Source: an uncultured Planctomycetaceae bacterium (lineage in GTDB: Bacteria > Planctomycetota > Planctomycetia > Pirellulales > Pirellulaceae). Taken from it: a stretch of 13,854 nt of DNA. The stretch lies in NCBI GenBank assembly GCA_903927685.1, contig CAIYOB010001378.1:1-13854 (forward strand). Reading direction: 5' to 3'. Below the pieces are notes generated by a model. That model saw only the letters and a program-made list of their open reading frames with translations, had not been told where the DNA came from and did no database searches. Both the position numbers and the translations under genes were made by a program. Position 1 is the first letter of the stretch. Each line of letters opens with the position of its first letter. Positions 6,064 to 13,023 of this stretch are shown here, piece by piece.

Positions 6064-7233
6064 TCAATTGGCCACGCACATCCCGGCCTGCCCCACGCCG
6101 CTGTCCCCCTCCGCAACCGTCCAGCAACTCGGCGCTGCCGGGTCGCGCACGACCAGCCGGTACAACGTGTCACGCTCGACCGGCTCGCGTCCTGCGGCGG
6201 CGATCAAGCGGCGGATCTCATCGACGGACAACGCCTCCGGCGTCGTCGCCCCGGCGTCATGATAGATCAGCTCGTGGCGCACGGTGCCGTCGAGGTCATC
6301 CGCGCCATACGACAAGGCGACTTGGGCCGTGCCCAAGCCGAGCATAATCCAGTACGCTTTGATGTGCGGCACGTTGTCCAGCATCAGCCGGCTGACGGCC
6401 ACGGTCCGCAGGTCCAGCAACGACGAGGGCTTGGGCAGGTGCGACAAGCCGGTATGGTCGGGATGGAAAGCCAGCGGGATGAACGTCTGAAAGCCGCCGG
6501 TCTCGTCCTGCAGTTGACGCAGGCGAACCAGGTGGTCGATGCGGTGGTACGGCTGCTCGACGTGGCCGTACAACATTGTACAGTTGGTCCGCAAACCCAG
6601 GCGATGGGCCGTGCGGTGGATGTCCAGCCACTTGTCCGCGTCCGCCTTGTGCTCGCAGATCTGGTCCCGCACCGAGGCGTGAAAGATCTCGGCCCCGCCG
6701 CCGGGCAGACTGCCCAAGCCGGCGTCGATCAGCTCCTGCAGCACGGCCGCCACGGACCGCTTGGTGAGAAACTCGAACCAGTTGATCTCCACGGCCGTCC
6801 AGGCTTTCAAGTGCAGGGCCGGGTACGCTTGATGCAGGATGCGGACGATGTTCAAGTACCACTCGAACGGCTTCTGGTGGTGCAGTCCGCCCACGATGTG
6901 CATCTCGGTGCAGCCGTGACTCACGGCCTCGTGCCCGCGTTCCAGGATCTGCTGGTCCGACATCACGTAGCCTTTCGGATCCCGCAGGTCGGCCCGGAAC
7001 GCGCAGAAATTGCAGCGGTAGATGCAAACGTTGGTCGGATTCAGGTGCGTGTTGATGTTATAGAACGCGACCTGGCCGTTCAGGCGTTCGCGGACCAGGT
7101 TGGCCAGTTGGCCGATCTCCTGCAGCGGCATGTCCGGCTCGTACAGCAGCAGCCCGTCTTCGAAGGAAAGCCGCTGGCCGGCTTCGACTTTGTCGCGAAT
7201 CGGCTTCAGCTTGGGATGCGTTGTCAAGAGCAT
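6064..7233 (-). CDS. mqnE: Aminofutalosine synthase MqnE (radical SAM)
   Basis: 389 residues, close to the family's usual length. The radical SAM cluster motif is C70-x3-C74-x2-C77 (CIYRCNFC) after the family-typical NINTHLNPTNVC. HIVGGLHH (112-119) and LPGGGAEIF (176-184) separate it from MqnC, its nearest relative, which lacks this GGGAEIF form. The enzyme makes aminofutalosine from 3-[(1-carboxyvinyl)oxy]benzoate and SAM in the futalosine route to menaquinone, in the cytoplasm. The ATG at 7233 has a GGAG about 7 nt upstream. No other mqn gene is in the window. It is the first gene of a minus-strand run, followed after 89 bp by the ceramidase-like gene. A 13-bp inverted repeat covers its leader. 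Confidence 0.93.
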   Translation of the reverse strand: MLLTTHPKLKPIRDKVEAGQRLSFEDGLLLYEPDMPLQEIGQLANLVRERLNGQVAFYNINTHLNPTNVCIYRCNFCAFRADLRDPKGYVMSDQQILERGHEAVSHGCTEMHIVGGLHHQKPFEWYLNIVRILHQAYPALHLKAWTAVEINWFEFLTKRSVAAVLQELIDAGLGSLPGGGAEIFHASVRDQICEHKADADKWLDIHRTAHRLGLRTNCTMLYGHVEQPYHRIDHLVRLRQLQDETGGFQTFIPLAFHPDHTGLSHLPKPSSLLDLRTVAVSRLMLDNVPHIKAYWIMLGLGTAQVALSYGADDLDGTVRHELIYHDAGATTPEALSVDEIRRLIAAAGREPVERDTLYRLVVRDPAAPSCWTVAEGDSGVGQAGMCVAN

Positions 7234-7247
7234 GAGGGGGGCTCCAA

Positions 7248-7315
7248 ATTCGGCACGGGGCAGTCGTCCTTGATGTTGCGTGATTTCACGGTCCCCACCA
7301 GCCCCCGTGCCGAAT
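7248..7315. promoter_or_regulatory. 13-bp perfect inverted repeat in the mqnE leader
   Basis: ATTCGGCACGGGG at 7248-7260 is exactly reverse complementary to 7303-7315, with a 42-nt spacer. It begins just upstream of the mqnE ribosome site, so on the minus strand it would form a long-looped hairpin in the 5' leader or provide two binding sites. The paired arms and their position suggest regulation, but it could be the end-pair of a tiny mobile element. Confidence 0.5.
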
Positions 7316-7645
7316 AGTACGATGTTAATGCCTGATGGTTGCCCGGGTGGCTGTGGTCGAGTACAGCGAGCCCATAGTCATAGTTCGCGGGGGTTCCGGG
7401 GGCTCGCTGCGCTCGACCCCGGCCACCCCTTGCCGGGCTGCCTCGCTTAGCCCAGCGAAAGCCAAAGGATGCCCTTGATAGGATATCCGATTCAGAATCG
7501 TTGTCGAGGCGATGGCACGTCGCGGCGATGGCAGTTCTGCCTGCGGGGGGACTTGTCGCCGCGTTCTTCTCGCGTCATTCTTCCGATCTCCCTCTCGATT
7601 TCCCCATACTTTGACGGCTCCGGCCCAGAGTGAGCGACGACGAAT
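7316..7645. other. Divergent intergenic region between mqnE and the kinase
   Basis: About 330 bp holding the second copy of the palindromic repeat (7345-7428). Further right, GGATATCC (7481-7488) and GATTCAGAATC (7489-7499) are adjacent short palindromes that could be operator-like. I see no consensus sigma70 promoter for either divergent gene. Confidence 0.4.
7345..7428. repeat. Dispersed imperfect palindromic repeat, copy 2
   Basis: Arms of 29 nt (7345-7373 and 7400-7428) pair with about five mismatches around a 26-nt centre. They share GGTCGAG, CAGCGAGCCC and CTCGACCCC with the element at 1-80. It lies between two divergently transcribed genes, so it is not a transcription terminator for either. 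Confidence 0.75.
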
Positions 7646-10600
7646 ATGGACCAGTCCGACGGAACGAAACGGGATTCCTGGAATGATGCGTTGGCGATCG
7701 AGTCGGTCTGCGATCGTTTCGAGGAAGCTTGTCGCGATCCGTCGCGTCCCGGTTTTCCTCCGCGGATCGAGGACTACCTGGGAACGCAGCCCGAACCGGT
7801 GCGGAGCCAACTGCTGGGCCGGTTGCTGGGCATCGAACTGGAACGTCGACGGCAGGCCCGCGAGTCGCCCGGCCTGGACGAATACCTGGCGCGTTTTCCC
7901 GGCGCCGGCGAGGCGGTGCGGGCGGCGTTTCGCAAGACGACGGAACCACTGCCCGCCCCCACGCTGGCGGCCGGAGAACGGCTGGGCGAGTACACGATCC
8001 GCGCGGTCCTGGGCCAGGGCGGCATGGGCGCGGTCTACCGGGCCTGGGACGAAGGCCGGCAGCAGGAGGTCGCCCTCAAAGTCATCCGCGGCGACCGGCT
8101 GGCAGACGCGCCACCTCAGGTCCGCCAGCGCTGGGCGGAACAGTTCTCGCGTGAGGCCCGGGCCGCGCGCGGCTTCCAGCATCCCGCAATCGTTCCCCTG
8201 TTGGACTTTGGCGAGGTGGACGGCCAGCCGTATCTGGCCATGCAGTTGATCGAAGGCCGCAACCTGCGCGATCTGCAGGCGGAACAGCGGCTGCCGATCC
8301 GCCGCGCCGTCGAACTCGTGCTGGCCGTCGCCCAGGCCCTGGACTGCCTCCACCAGCACGAGATCTACCACTGCGACGTCAAGCCGTCCAACATCCTGAT
8401 CGACGCCGCCGGCCGTGCGTACTTGTCGGACTTCGGCTTGGCTCTGACCGAAGACCAGATTCCCGCCCAACCCGGACTGGCGGGTACCGCCGCCTATATG
8501 AGTCCGGAGCAGGCCCGTGGCGAAGGGCATCTGATCGACGGCCGGACCGATATCTTCAGCCTGGGCGTGGTGCTGTACGAGCTGTTGGGCGGCGAGCACC
8601 CGTTCGAGCATCGGGACCGACAGCGGACCTTGGAGTTGGTCCGAAACGCCCGCGTGGTCCCACTGCGTCAACACCACCCCGAGATTCCCGACGAGCTGGA
8701 CCGCGTCTGCCTGCGAGCCCTATCCCGGCTGGCCGACGACCGCTACTGGACCGCTCGCGACCTGGCCCGCGACCTGCAGGCGTTTCTGGACGAGGGCGAA
8801 GCCTCCGCGGTCCAAGAGCCGGCCGCCGAGGCATCCTCGCCGCGGATCGACGAACAGGGCTGCGCTCCGTTTGGCCCCGAGGATGCCCGCTCGTACCTGC
8901 CGTTGGTCCCCGGCCCGCGGACCCGTCGCGGACTGCCGCTGGGCATCGCCGCCTGGCTCGACGGCATCGCCGCCACCGTCCGCGGCCGGGCATTCCGCGT
9001 GGGCTTGATCTACGGGCCCAGCGGCGCAGGCAAGTCGTCGCTGGTCCGAGCCGGCATCCTGCCCCGCCTGCCGGCGCACGTCGCCGCCGAGTACATCGAC
9101 GGCAGCCGTGACGCCGAAACTGCCTTGCGGCAGTGCCTGCAAGCCCGGCTCGACGCGGCACACGCCGGACGCGGGGCTCCCCGCGCTGTGCGCGTTGTGC
9201 GCGGGTCTCCCGACCCCGCACTGGACGGAACCGATCGGTCTCTCGAAGCCCGGAGACCTGCGGTCGACGATTTCGGCGAGGTCGGGAGCCCTGCGCCGAA
9301 CGAGGTCGGGAGCCGTGAGCCGAACGAGGCGCCTGCGCCGGACGATCCGTCGAGCCCCGAGTCCCTCGCCGACCTGATGTCGGCGCTCCGCCGCACGCAC
9401 GCTCTCCCGGACGGCGACAGCGGGCAGAAATTGCTGCTGGTGATCGACCATTTCGAACACTGGCTGCACGCGCATCCCGAGCCTGGCGAGGCCGAGTTGA
9501 CGGCGGCCTTGCGGCAATGCGACGGATTGGGCCTGCAATGCCTGCTGCTGGTCCGCGAAGAGTTCCGCACGCCGGCGACGCGCTTCTTGAAAGAGCTGGA
9601 CCTCGAATCCTCGGCGGCCCGGCGGGAAGCTCTCGTCGACCTGTTCACCCCGGAGCATGCGCGGCGAGTCCTGACGGCGATGGGCCGCAGCAGTGGGGCC
9701 CTGCCCGCGGAGGACGAACCGCTGGGCGACGAACAACGCCGTTTCCTGGACCAGGCCGTGCGACTGCTGGAGCACGATGGCCGTGTGATCCCCGGCCAGT
9801 TGGCGATGTTCGTCCAGTACCTGCGTGACAAGTCGTGGACGGCCGAGTCGCTGGCCGCCTTGGGTGACGCCGATTCCGTGGCCGCGGCGTTTTTTGACGA
9901 CCTGCTGCGCCGCGCTGTCGGCGCCGCGCAGTCCCGCCGCACGCTGGACACGGCGGCTGCAATCCTGCAGTCGCTGCTGCCTCAGCAGGACGCAGAGTAT
10001 CGACGGACGGTGCGGACTGAGCAGGAATTGATGGCCGGGACAAGGAGCCGGTGTCCAGGCGAATTCCACGTGGTTCTCGGAGCCCTCTGCCGCCAGGCCC
10101 GCGTGCTAAGCCTGGTCGAATCGCCCGCCCACGCATCCTCCGGTGGCTACCAACTGGCCCACGACTCGCTCCTGCCGTTGGTCCGCGCCTGGCTGCAGCT
10201 CAGGCAACAAGAGCACTGGTGGGGTCGGCACAGCCAGCGACTGACCGAGCACGCCGTGACCTGGTCCCGGCGCCCGCTTCCCGCCTTCCTGCCGGGGCCG
10301 GCCGATTGGGGTCTGCAACTGCTGGCCGACGCCATCGCCAGACTCCGCCCGCCGTCCCCACCGCCGTCCCCACCGCCGTCCCCACCGCCATCGCCGCCGG
10401 TCCGCCGCCTGATGCGCGCCGCGACGGGGTACTACCTGCGCCGCGCCGTCGGATTGGCGCTGCTGTTGGCGAGCACGATCACGCCCCTGGTCTGGTATGT
10501 CGACCAGCGCCAGCAGATCACCCAGCGGACGGCGACGGAGATCCTGCTGACCGACGCCGACCGCCTGCCCAACATCCTGGGTGCCTCCGCTCAAGCATCC

Positions 10601-11860
10601 CCCGCCGTCCTGCGGCGTTTGAGCCAAGAGCTGGACGCCGCGGTCCCTGCGGACGCCAGCGACTTGGCCAAGGACGCGGCCGCGGGTCGCCGGGCGAACG
10701 CCGCCGCCGCCCTGTGCCGCGCCGATCCGCAACAGGCGGCCCGCGTCTGGCCGCTGTTGGCCGCCGCCCCGGACCCGCGCATCCGCACCGCTTTGATTCA
10801 CCGTCTGGCCCCCGCCGGCGTTGATCCTCAGCTGCTGAGCGACGCCTACGGGCAGCAAGTGGACCCGGGCGTGCGGCAGGCGGTGTTGCTGGCTCTGGGC
10901 CAGTACGCGGCAGAGCAGGTTCCCCAGCCACTCCGCGATTCGCTGCTGCCGCGCCTGCTGGCCGACTATCCCGCCGATCCGGACGCCGGCGTCCACGCCG
11001 CGATCTCGTGGCTGCTGCGGCATTGGGGCCGCGGCCCGGACGTCGACCGGCTGAATCGCCGGCTGGAAACCGCCGGCTGGAACTCGGCCCACGCCTGGTA
11101 TCACACGCCCTCCGGCCACTTGATGATCGTCTTCCGCGGCCCCGTGGAATTCGAGAGCGGCTCCCCGGCCCGGGAGTACGGCCGGCAGGCGGACGAGGAG
11201 CGCCGCCGGATCCGCATCGAGTGGACGTTCGCGATCAGTGCCGCCGAGGTCACCGAACGCCAGTTCCGCCTGACCGTCGCTCCGGACGCCGATCCCGCGG
11301 CTCCGGCGACCCCCACCGACGACTGTCCGAAGCGGGACAACCTCTTCTGGAATGAAGCCGCCAGGTACTGTCACGACTTGACGGAACGCGAGGGCCTGTC
11401 CGCGGGGGGCGCGCAACTCGTGTACCAGCCCAAGCCCGAAAAAGACAACCGCTACCGGCCCGGTCCGGACTCGCTGCAGCGCACCGGGTACCGCTTGCCG
11501 ACTGAGGCCGAATGGGAATACGCCTGCCGCGCCGGGACCGTCACCTGCCGGTTCTTCGGCGAGACGACTTTGTACATGGACAGCTATGCCTGGTCCTACG
11601 ACAACGGGCAGGAAAAGGCCCACCCCGTGGCGTCGTTGATGCCGAACCGTTTTGGCCTGTTCGACATGCTGGGCAACGTCGCCGAGTGGTCCCACGACGT
11701 CTACAAGCGAGAAGGCGACAGATGGTTCCCGTCGGTTCGCGGCGGCTCCGCCTGGAGTGCGCCCGTCAAGCTGCGGGCCGCCGCCCGCTATAACTTCGTT
11801 TACACGCACGCCGACGCCCGCGTCGGCTTCCGCATCGCCCGCACGCTGCCGGAGCCGTGA
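7646..11860 (+). CDS. Giant Ser/Thr kinase with STAND NTPase, membrane segment and FGE-like domain
   Basis: 1404 residues. Residues 15-95 resemble the helical N-terminus of kinases paired with ECF sigma factors. The kinase domain is about 116-380: GQGGMGAVY (123-131), K145, E170, catalytic HCDVKPSN (242-249), DFG (262-264), GTAAYMSPEQ. The HRD arginine is Cys, so it is a non-RD kinase. A STAND-type NTPase follows: Walker A GPSGAGKSS (457-465), Walker B LLLVIDHFE (596-604), LLLVREEFR (633-641). Then come a Pro-Ser linker (902-918), a hydrophobic segment (about 933-951) after RR that predicts N-inside topology, a helical region with HEAT-like look (about 1010-1130), and an FGE-sulfatase/SUMF1-like domain (about 1154-1400: GYRLPTEAEWEYACRAGT, FGLFDMLGNVAEW, RGGSAW, VGFRIA). 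The FGE catalytic cysteines are absent. Likely a membrane signalling protein; the ligand is unknown. Its ribosome site is weak. Confidence 0.9.
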   Translation: MDQSDGTKRDSWNDALAIESVCDRFEEACRDPSRPGFPPRIEDYLGTQPEPVRSQLLGRLLGIELERRRQARESPGLDEYLARFPGAGEAVRAAFRKTTEPLPAPTLAAGERLGEYTIRAVLGQGGMGAVYRAWDEGRQQEVALKVIRGDRLADAPPQVRQRWAEQFSREARAARGFQHPAIVPLLDFGEVDGQPYLAMQLIEGRNLRDLQAEQRLPIRRAVELVLAVAQALDCLHQHEIYHCDVKPSNILIDAAGRAYLSDFGLALTEDQIPAQPGLAGTAAYMSPEQARGEGHLIDGRTDIFSLGVVLYELLGGEHPFEHRDRQRTLELVRNARVVPLRQHHPEIPDELDRVCLRALSRLADDRYWTARDLARDLQAFLDEGEASAVQEPAAEASSPRIDEQGCAPFGPEDARSYLPLVPGPRTRRGLPLGIAAWLDGIAATVRGRAFRVGLIYGPSGAGKSSLVRAGILPRLPAHVAAEYIDGSRDAETALRQCLQARLDAAHAGRGAPRAVRVVRGSPDPALDGTDRSLEARRPAVDDFGEVGSPAPNEVGSREPNEAPAPDDPSSPESLADLMSALRRTHALPDGDSGQKLLLVIDHFEHWLHAHPEPGEAELTAALRQCDGLGLQCLLLVREEFRTPATRFLKELDLESSAARREALVDLFTPEHARRVLTAMGRSSGALPAEDEPLGDEQRRFLDQAVRLLEHDGRVIPGQLAMFVQYLRDKSWTAESLAALGDADSVAAAFFDDLLRRAVGAAQSRRTLDTAAAILQSLLPQQDAEYRRTVRTEQELMAGTRSRCPGEFHVVLGALCRQARVLSLVESPAHASSGGYQLAHDSLLPLVRAWLQLRQQEHWWGRHSQRLTEHAVTWSRRPLPAFLPGPADWGLQLLADAIARLRPPSPPPSPPPSPPPSPPVRRLMRAATGYYLRRAVGLALLLASTITPLVWYVDQRQQITQRTATEILLTDADRLPNILGASAQASPAVLRRLSQELDAAVPADASDLAKDAAAGRRANAAAALCRADPQQAARVWPLLAAAPDPRIRTALIHRLAPAGVDPQLLSDAYGQQVDPGVRQAVLLALGQYAAEQVPQPLRDSLLPRLLADYPADPDAGVHAAISWLLRHWGRGPDVDRLNRRLETAGWNSAHAWYHTPSGHLMIVFRGPVEFESGSPAREYGRQADEERRRIRIEWTFAISAAEVTERQFRLTVAPDADPAAPATPTDDCPKRDNLFWNEAARYCHDLTEREGLSAGGAQLVYQPKPEKDNRYRPGPDSLQRTGYRLPTEAEWEYACRAGTVTCRFFGETTLYMDSYAWSYDNGQEKAHPVASLMPNRFGLFDMLGNVAEWSHDVYKREGDRWFPSVRGGSAWSAPVKLRAAARYNFVYTHADARVGFRIARTLPEP
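9167..9333 (+). repeat. Palindromic and tandem repeat segment read in frame inside the kinase gene
   Basis: This stretch encodes about residues 508-563, low-complexity sequence between Walker A and Walker B. GGGTCTCCCGACC (9202-9214) is nearly the reverse complement of GGTCGGGAGCCC (9280-9291), and GGTCTC (9237-9242) pairs with GAGACC (9253-9258) inside it. A 24-nt unit at 9278-9301 is repeated at 9302-9325 with two mismatches (EVGSPAPN / EVGSREPN), followed by a decayed third. Nested palindromes of this kind resemble dispersed planctomycete repeats, so I infer an in-frame insertion. Confidence 0.55.
10351..10386 (+). repeat. Three perfect 12-nt tandem repeats coding a Pro-Ser linker
   Basis: The unit GCCGTCCCCACC is present three times without mismatch (10351-10362, 10363-10374, 10375-10386) and continues in diverged form. 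It encodes PPSPPPSPPPSP before the membrane segment of the kinase. A 12-nt unit keeps the frame, so slippage would change only linker length. Confidence 0.85.
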
Positions 11861-12288
11861 GAAAAAAGGGGGACGCCCCCGCGGCCGAATGTCCCTTGTG
11901 AACCCGGAGGGTTCGCAGGGGTTAGCCGGTGGTTGAACGCAGCGACACCACCGGGACACGGCGGCCCTCAGCGGTATCCGCACGCCGGAGGCGTGCCAGA
12001 GGATCAACCTCCGGCGCGTGCCCGTCGTCGAGTGCGGTCCGCATCCTCGGCATCGCGTCGCCTCTGGCATCCCTCTGGGATGCACGCACTGGTCATCTCC
12101 GCGTACCGGTGGTCGGCGCTGCGCTGGACCACCGGCTACCCTCTGAGACCGCTCCGCGGTCGGCTCGGGATTCCCACCGGCTCGTGCTTTGCCTGCCGCC
12201 CCAGGGGCTGCAATCATGCCTTTTATTAGCGCAGCGGCGCGAGTCGCCCGGTTTTCTTTAGCCGCCTAGTCGTTATCATGCTGCTGGT
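11861..12288. repeat. Repeat cluster: long inverted repeat with triloop hairpins
   Basis: No gene is seen here. Arms at 11920-11962 and 12099-12141 form an imperfect inverted repeat (shared TAGCCGGTGGT, CGCAGCG and ACCACCGG). Inside or beside it are perfect short hairpins with three-base loops: GAACCC-GGA-GGGTTC (11900-11914), GCACGCC-GGA-GGCGTGC (11980-11996), GCATCCC-TCT-GGGATGC (12067-12083) and GACCGC-TCC-GCGGTC (12147-12161). There is also a 5-bp GGGGG/CCCCC hairpin directly after the kinase stop (11868-11880) without a T-tract, so a classic terminator is not shown. I infer a compound non-coding or REP-like element, perhaps acting as a transcript end. Confidence 0.7.
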
Positions 12289-12317
12289 TTGACAGGAACG
12301 GTACTCGCTCGTAAACT
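12289..12317 (+). promoter_or_regulatory. Sigma70-type promoter of the toxin-antitoxin operon
   Basis: TTGACA at 12289-12294 (perfect -35), a 17-nt spacer, then TAAACT at 12312-12317 (-10, four of six bases match TATAAT). Transcription would begin near 12324, about 60 nt before the antitoxin start. It is the only strong consensus promoter I see in the window. Confidence 0.65.
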
Positions 12318-12324
12318 GAGTCGG

Positions 12325-12347
12325 CGAAATGGGAGTCTGACATTTCG
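12325..12347. promoter_or_regulatory. Candidate operator for toxin-antitoxin autoregulation
   Basis: CGAAATG (12325-12331) and CATTTCG (12341-12347) are a perfect 7-bp inverted repeat with a 9-nt spacer, starting at about the predicted transcription start. Type II antitoxins commonly bind such palindromes over their own promoter; binding here is inferred. Confidence 0.5.
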
Positions 12348-12367
12348 TCATTTTGCGCGAAGATCGC

Positions 12368-12377
12368 GGAGGGAGGG
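12368..12377 (+). promoter_or_regulatory. Ribosome binding site deciding the TTG start of the antitoxin
   Basis: GGAGGGAGGG ends 6 nt before the TTG at 12384. The in-frame ATG at 12396 is 18 nt away, too far, so TTG is the preferred start. Confidence 0.6.
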
Positions 12378-12383
12378 CAGGCC

Positions 12384-12608
12384 TTGACGCAGTTAATGGA
12401 ACAAGCAATGGATCGCGCATCGCAACTGCCTGAAGCAGAGCAGGATGCGCTGGCAGCGATTCTGCTGCGCGAGATCGAGTCAGAGCGACGCTGGGACGAG
12501 TTGTTCTCACGCCCCGCTTCGGGCGATCTGTTGGCAAGAATGGCGAATGAGGCATTGGCCGAGGCCGATGCCGGACGCTGTCGACAACTCGACTTGGACG
12601 AACTGTGA
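12384..12608 (+). CDS. Antitoxin of a type II toxin-antitoxin system
   Basis: 74 residues, acidic and helical: MTQLMEQAMDRASQLPEAEQDALAA is followed by a segment with REIESERRWDELFSR and a tail LAEADAGRC...LDLDEL. This layout (a short helical front ending LPxxEQDA, an ERRWDE motif, a C-terminal toxin-binding tail) matches small antitoxins encoded before RelE/ParE toxins in cyanobacteria and planctomycetes. It would neutralise the downstream toxin and may bind the palindrome at 12325-12347, although I see no clear DNA-binding fold. The TTG start is used because of the ribosome site. Its stop overlaps the toxin GTG by 4 nt (GTGA), so translation is coupled. Confidence 0.8.
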   Translation: MTQLMEQAMDRASQLPEAEQDALAAILLREIESERRWDELFSRPASGDLLARMANEALAEADAGRCRQLDLDEL

Positions 12609-12874
12609 ATTCCTTTCTGACGTCGCAGTTCCTGACACTCTACCGCAAGTTGCCGGCTAACGTTCGCGAGCAGGCACGGGCTGCCTACGCCTTGTTCCGG
12701 CAGGACCCGCATCATCCGAGCCTGCGTTTTCGGCGTGTCCATCCGACACGTCCCATCTTTTCGGCCCGCGTAGGCATGGACTATCGCGCGGTGGGAATTC
12801 GTCGCGGGACCGACATCTTCTGGTTCTGGATTGGGTCGCACTCCGACTACGACGCCCTGCTGCGGCAGCTGTAA
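12605..12874 (+). CDS. RelE/ParE-family toxin
   Basis: 89 residues, basic, the usual size of RelE/ParE toxins. FLTLYRKLPANVREQARAAYALF forms the two N-terminal helices, HPSLRFRRVH is the first strand region, then YRAVGIRRGTDIFWFWIGSHSDYDALL gives the strands and the conserved end. The LRFRRV, YRAVG, WFWIGSHxDYD order is that of the ParE/HigB-like subgroup. Such toxins either cleave mRNA on the ribosome or inhibit gyrase; the sequence does not decide which. The GTG start overlaps the antitoxin stop, so it is made only with its antitoxin. The nearby repeats suggest a mobile locus. Confidence 0.85.
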   Translation: MNSFLTSQFLTLYRKLPANVREQARAAYALFRQDPHHPSLRFRRVHPTRPIFSARVGMDYRAVGIRRGTDIFWFWIGSHSDYDALLRQL

Positions 12875-12941
12875 GCAGTGCCACACGCCCGGCACGCCCG
12901 CCTTTGCCTCCGCGACCATCGCCGTCGGCTGTCGATTTGGA

Positions 12942-12975
12942 CCTGTCCCGTTTAGCTGCCTGTCCCGTTTAGCTG
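12942..12975. repeat. Perfect 17-nt tandem duplication
   Basis: CCTGTCCCGTTTAGCTG occurs twice back to back (12942-12958 and 12959-12975) without a mismatch and is followed by CC. It could mark a recent slippage event or the end of an element; no transposase is near. Confidence 0.85.
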
Positions 12976-13023
12976 CCCTCATCCGGCCGAAAACCACCTG
13001 ACCTCCGGACGTCGCGGTGCCTC

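Noticed and set aside
6019..7317. 432-codon plus-strand frame opposite mqnE
   Set aside because: mqnE on the other strand has full radical SAM motifs; this frame has none.
7325..8677. 450-codon minus-strand frame opposite the kinase domain
   Set aside because: Antisense shadow of the clear kinase motifs; translation resembles no family.
8720..10069. 449-codon minus-strand frame opposite the NTPase
   Set aside because: Antisense shadow of the Walker A/B region without domain similarity.
11730..11850. Possible variable region of a diversity-generating retroelement in the FGE-like C-terminus
   Set aside because: FGE folds are known targets, but no reverse transcriptase or template repeat is present in the window and the codons show no adenine-rich variable pattern.
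11868..11880. Intrinsic terminator after the kinase
   Set aside because: Only 5 bp of stem and no T-tract; kept as a weak hairpin within the repeat cluster.
10106..12217. 703-codon open frame on the minus strand
   Set aside because: It is antisense to the FGE and NTPase parts of the kinase and runs into the repeat cluster; its translation is low-complexity Arg/Gly/Gln with no domain, as expected from high-GC third codon positions.
12266..12997. 243-codon minus-strand frame across the toxin-antitoxin operon
   Set aside because: Antisense to two well-supported overlapping genes with their own promoter; no domain.
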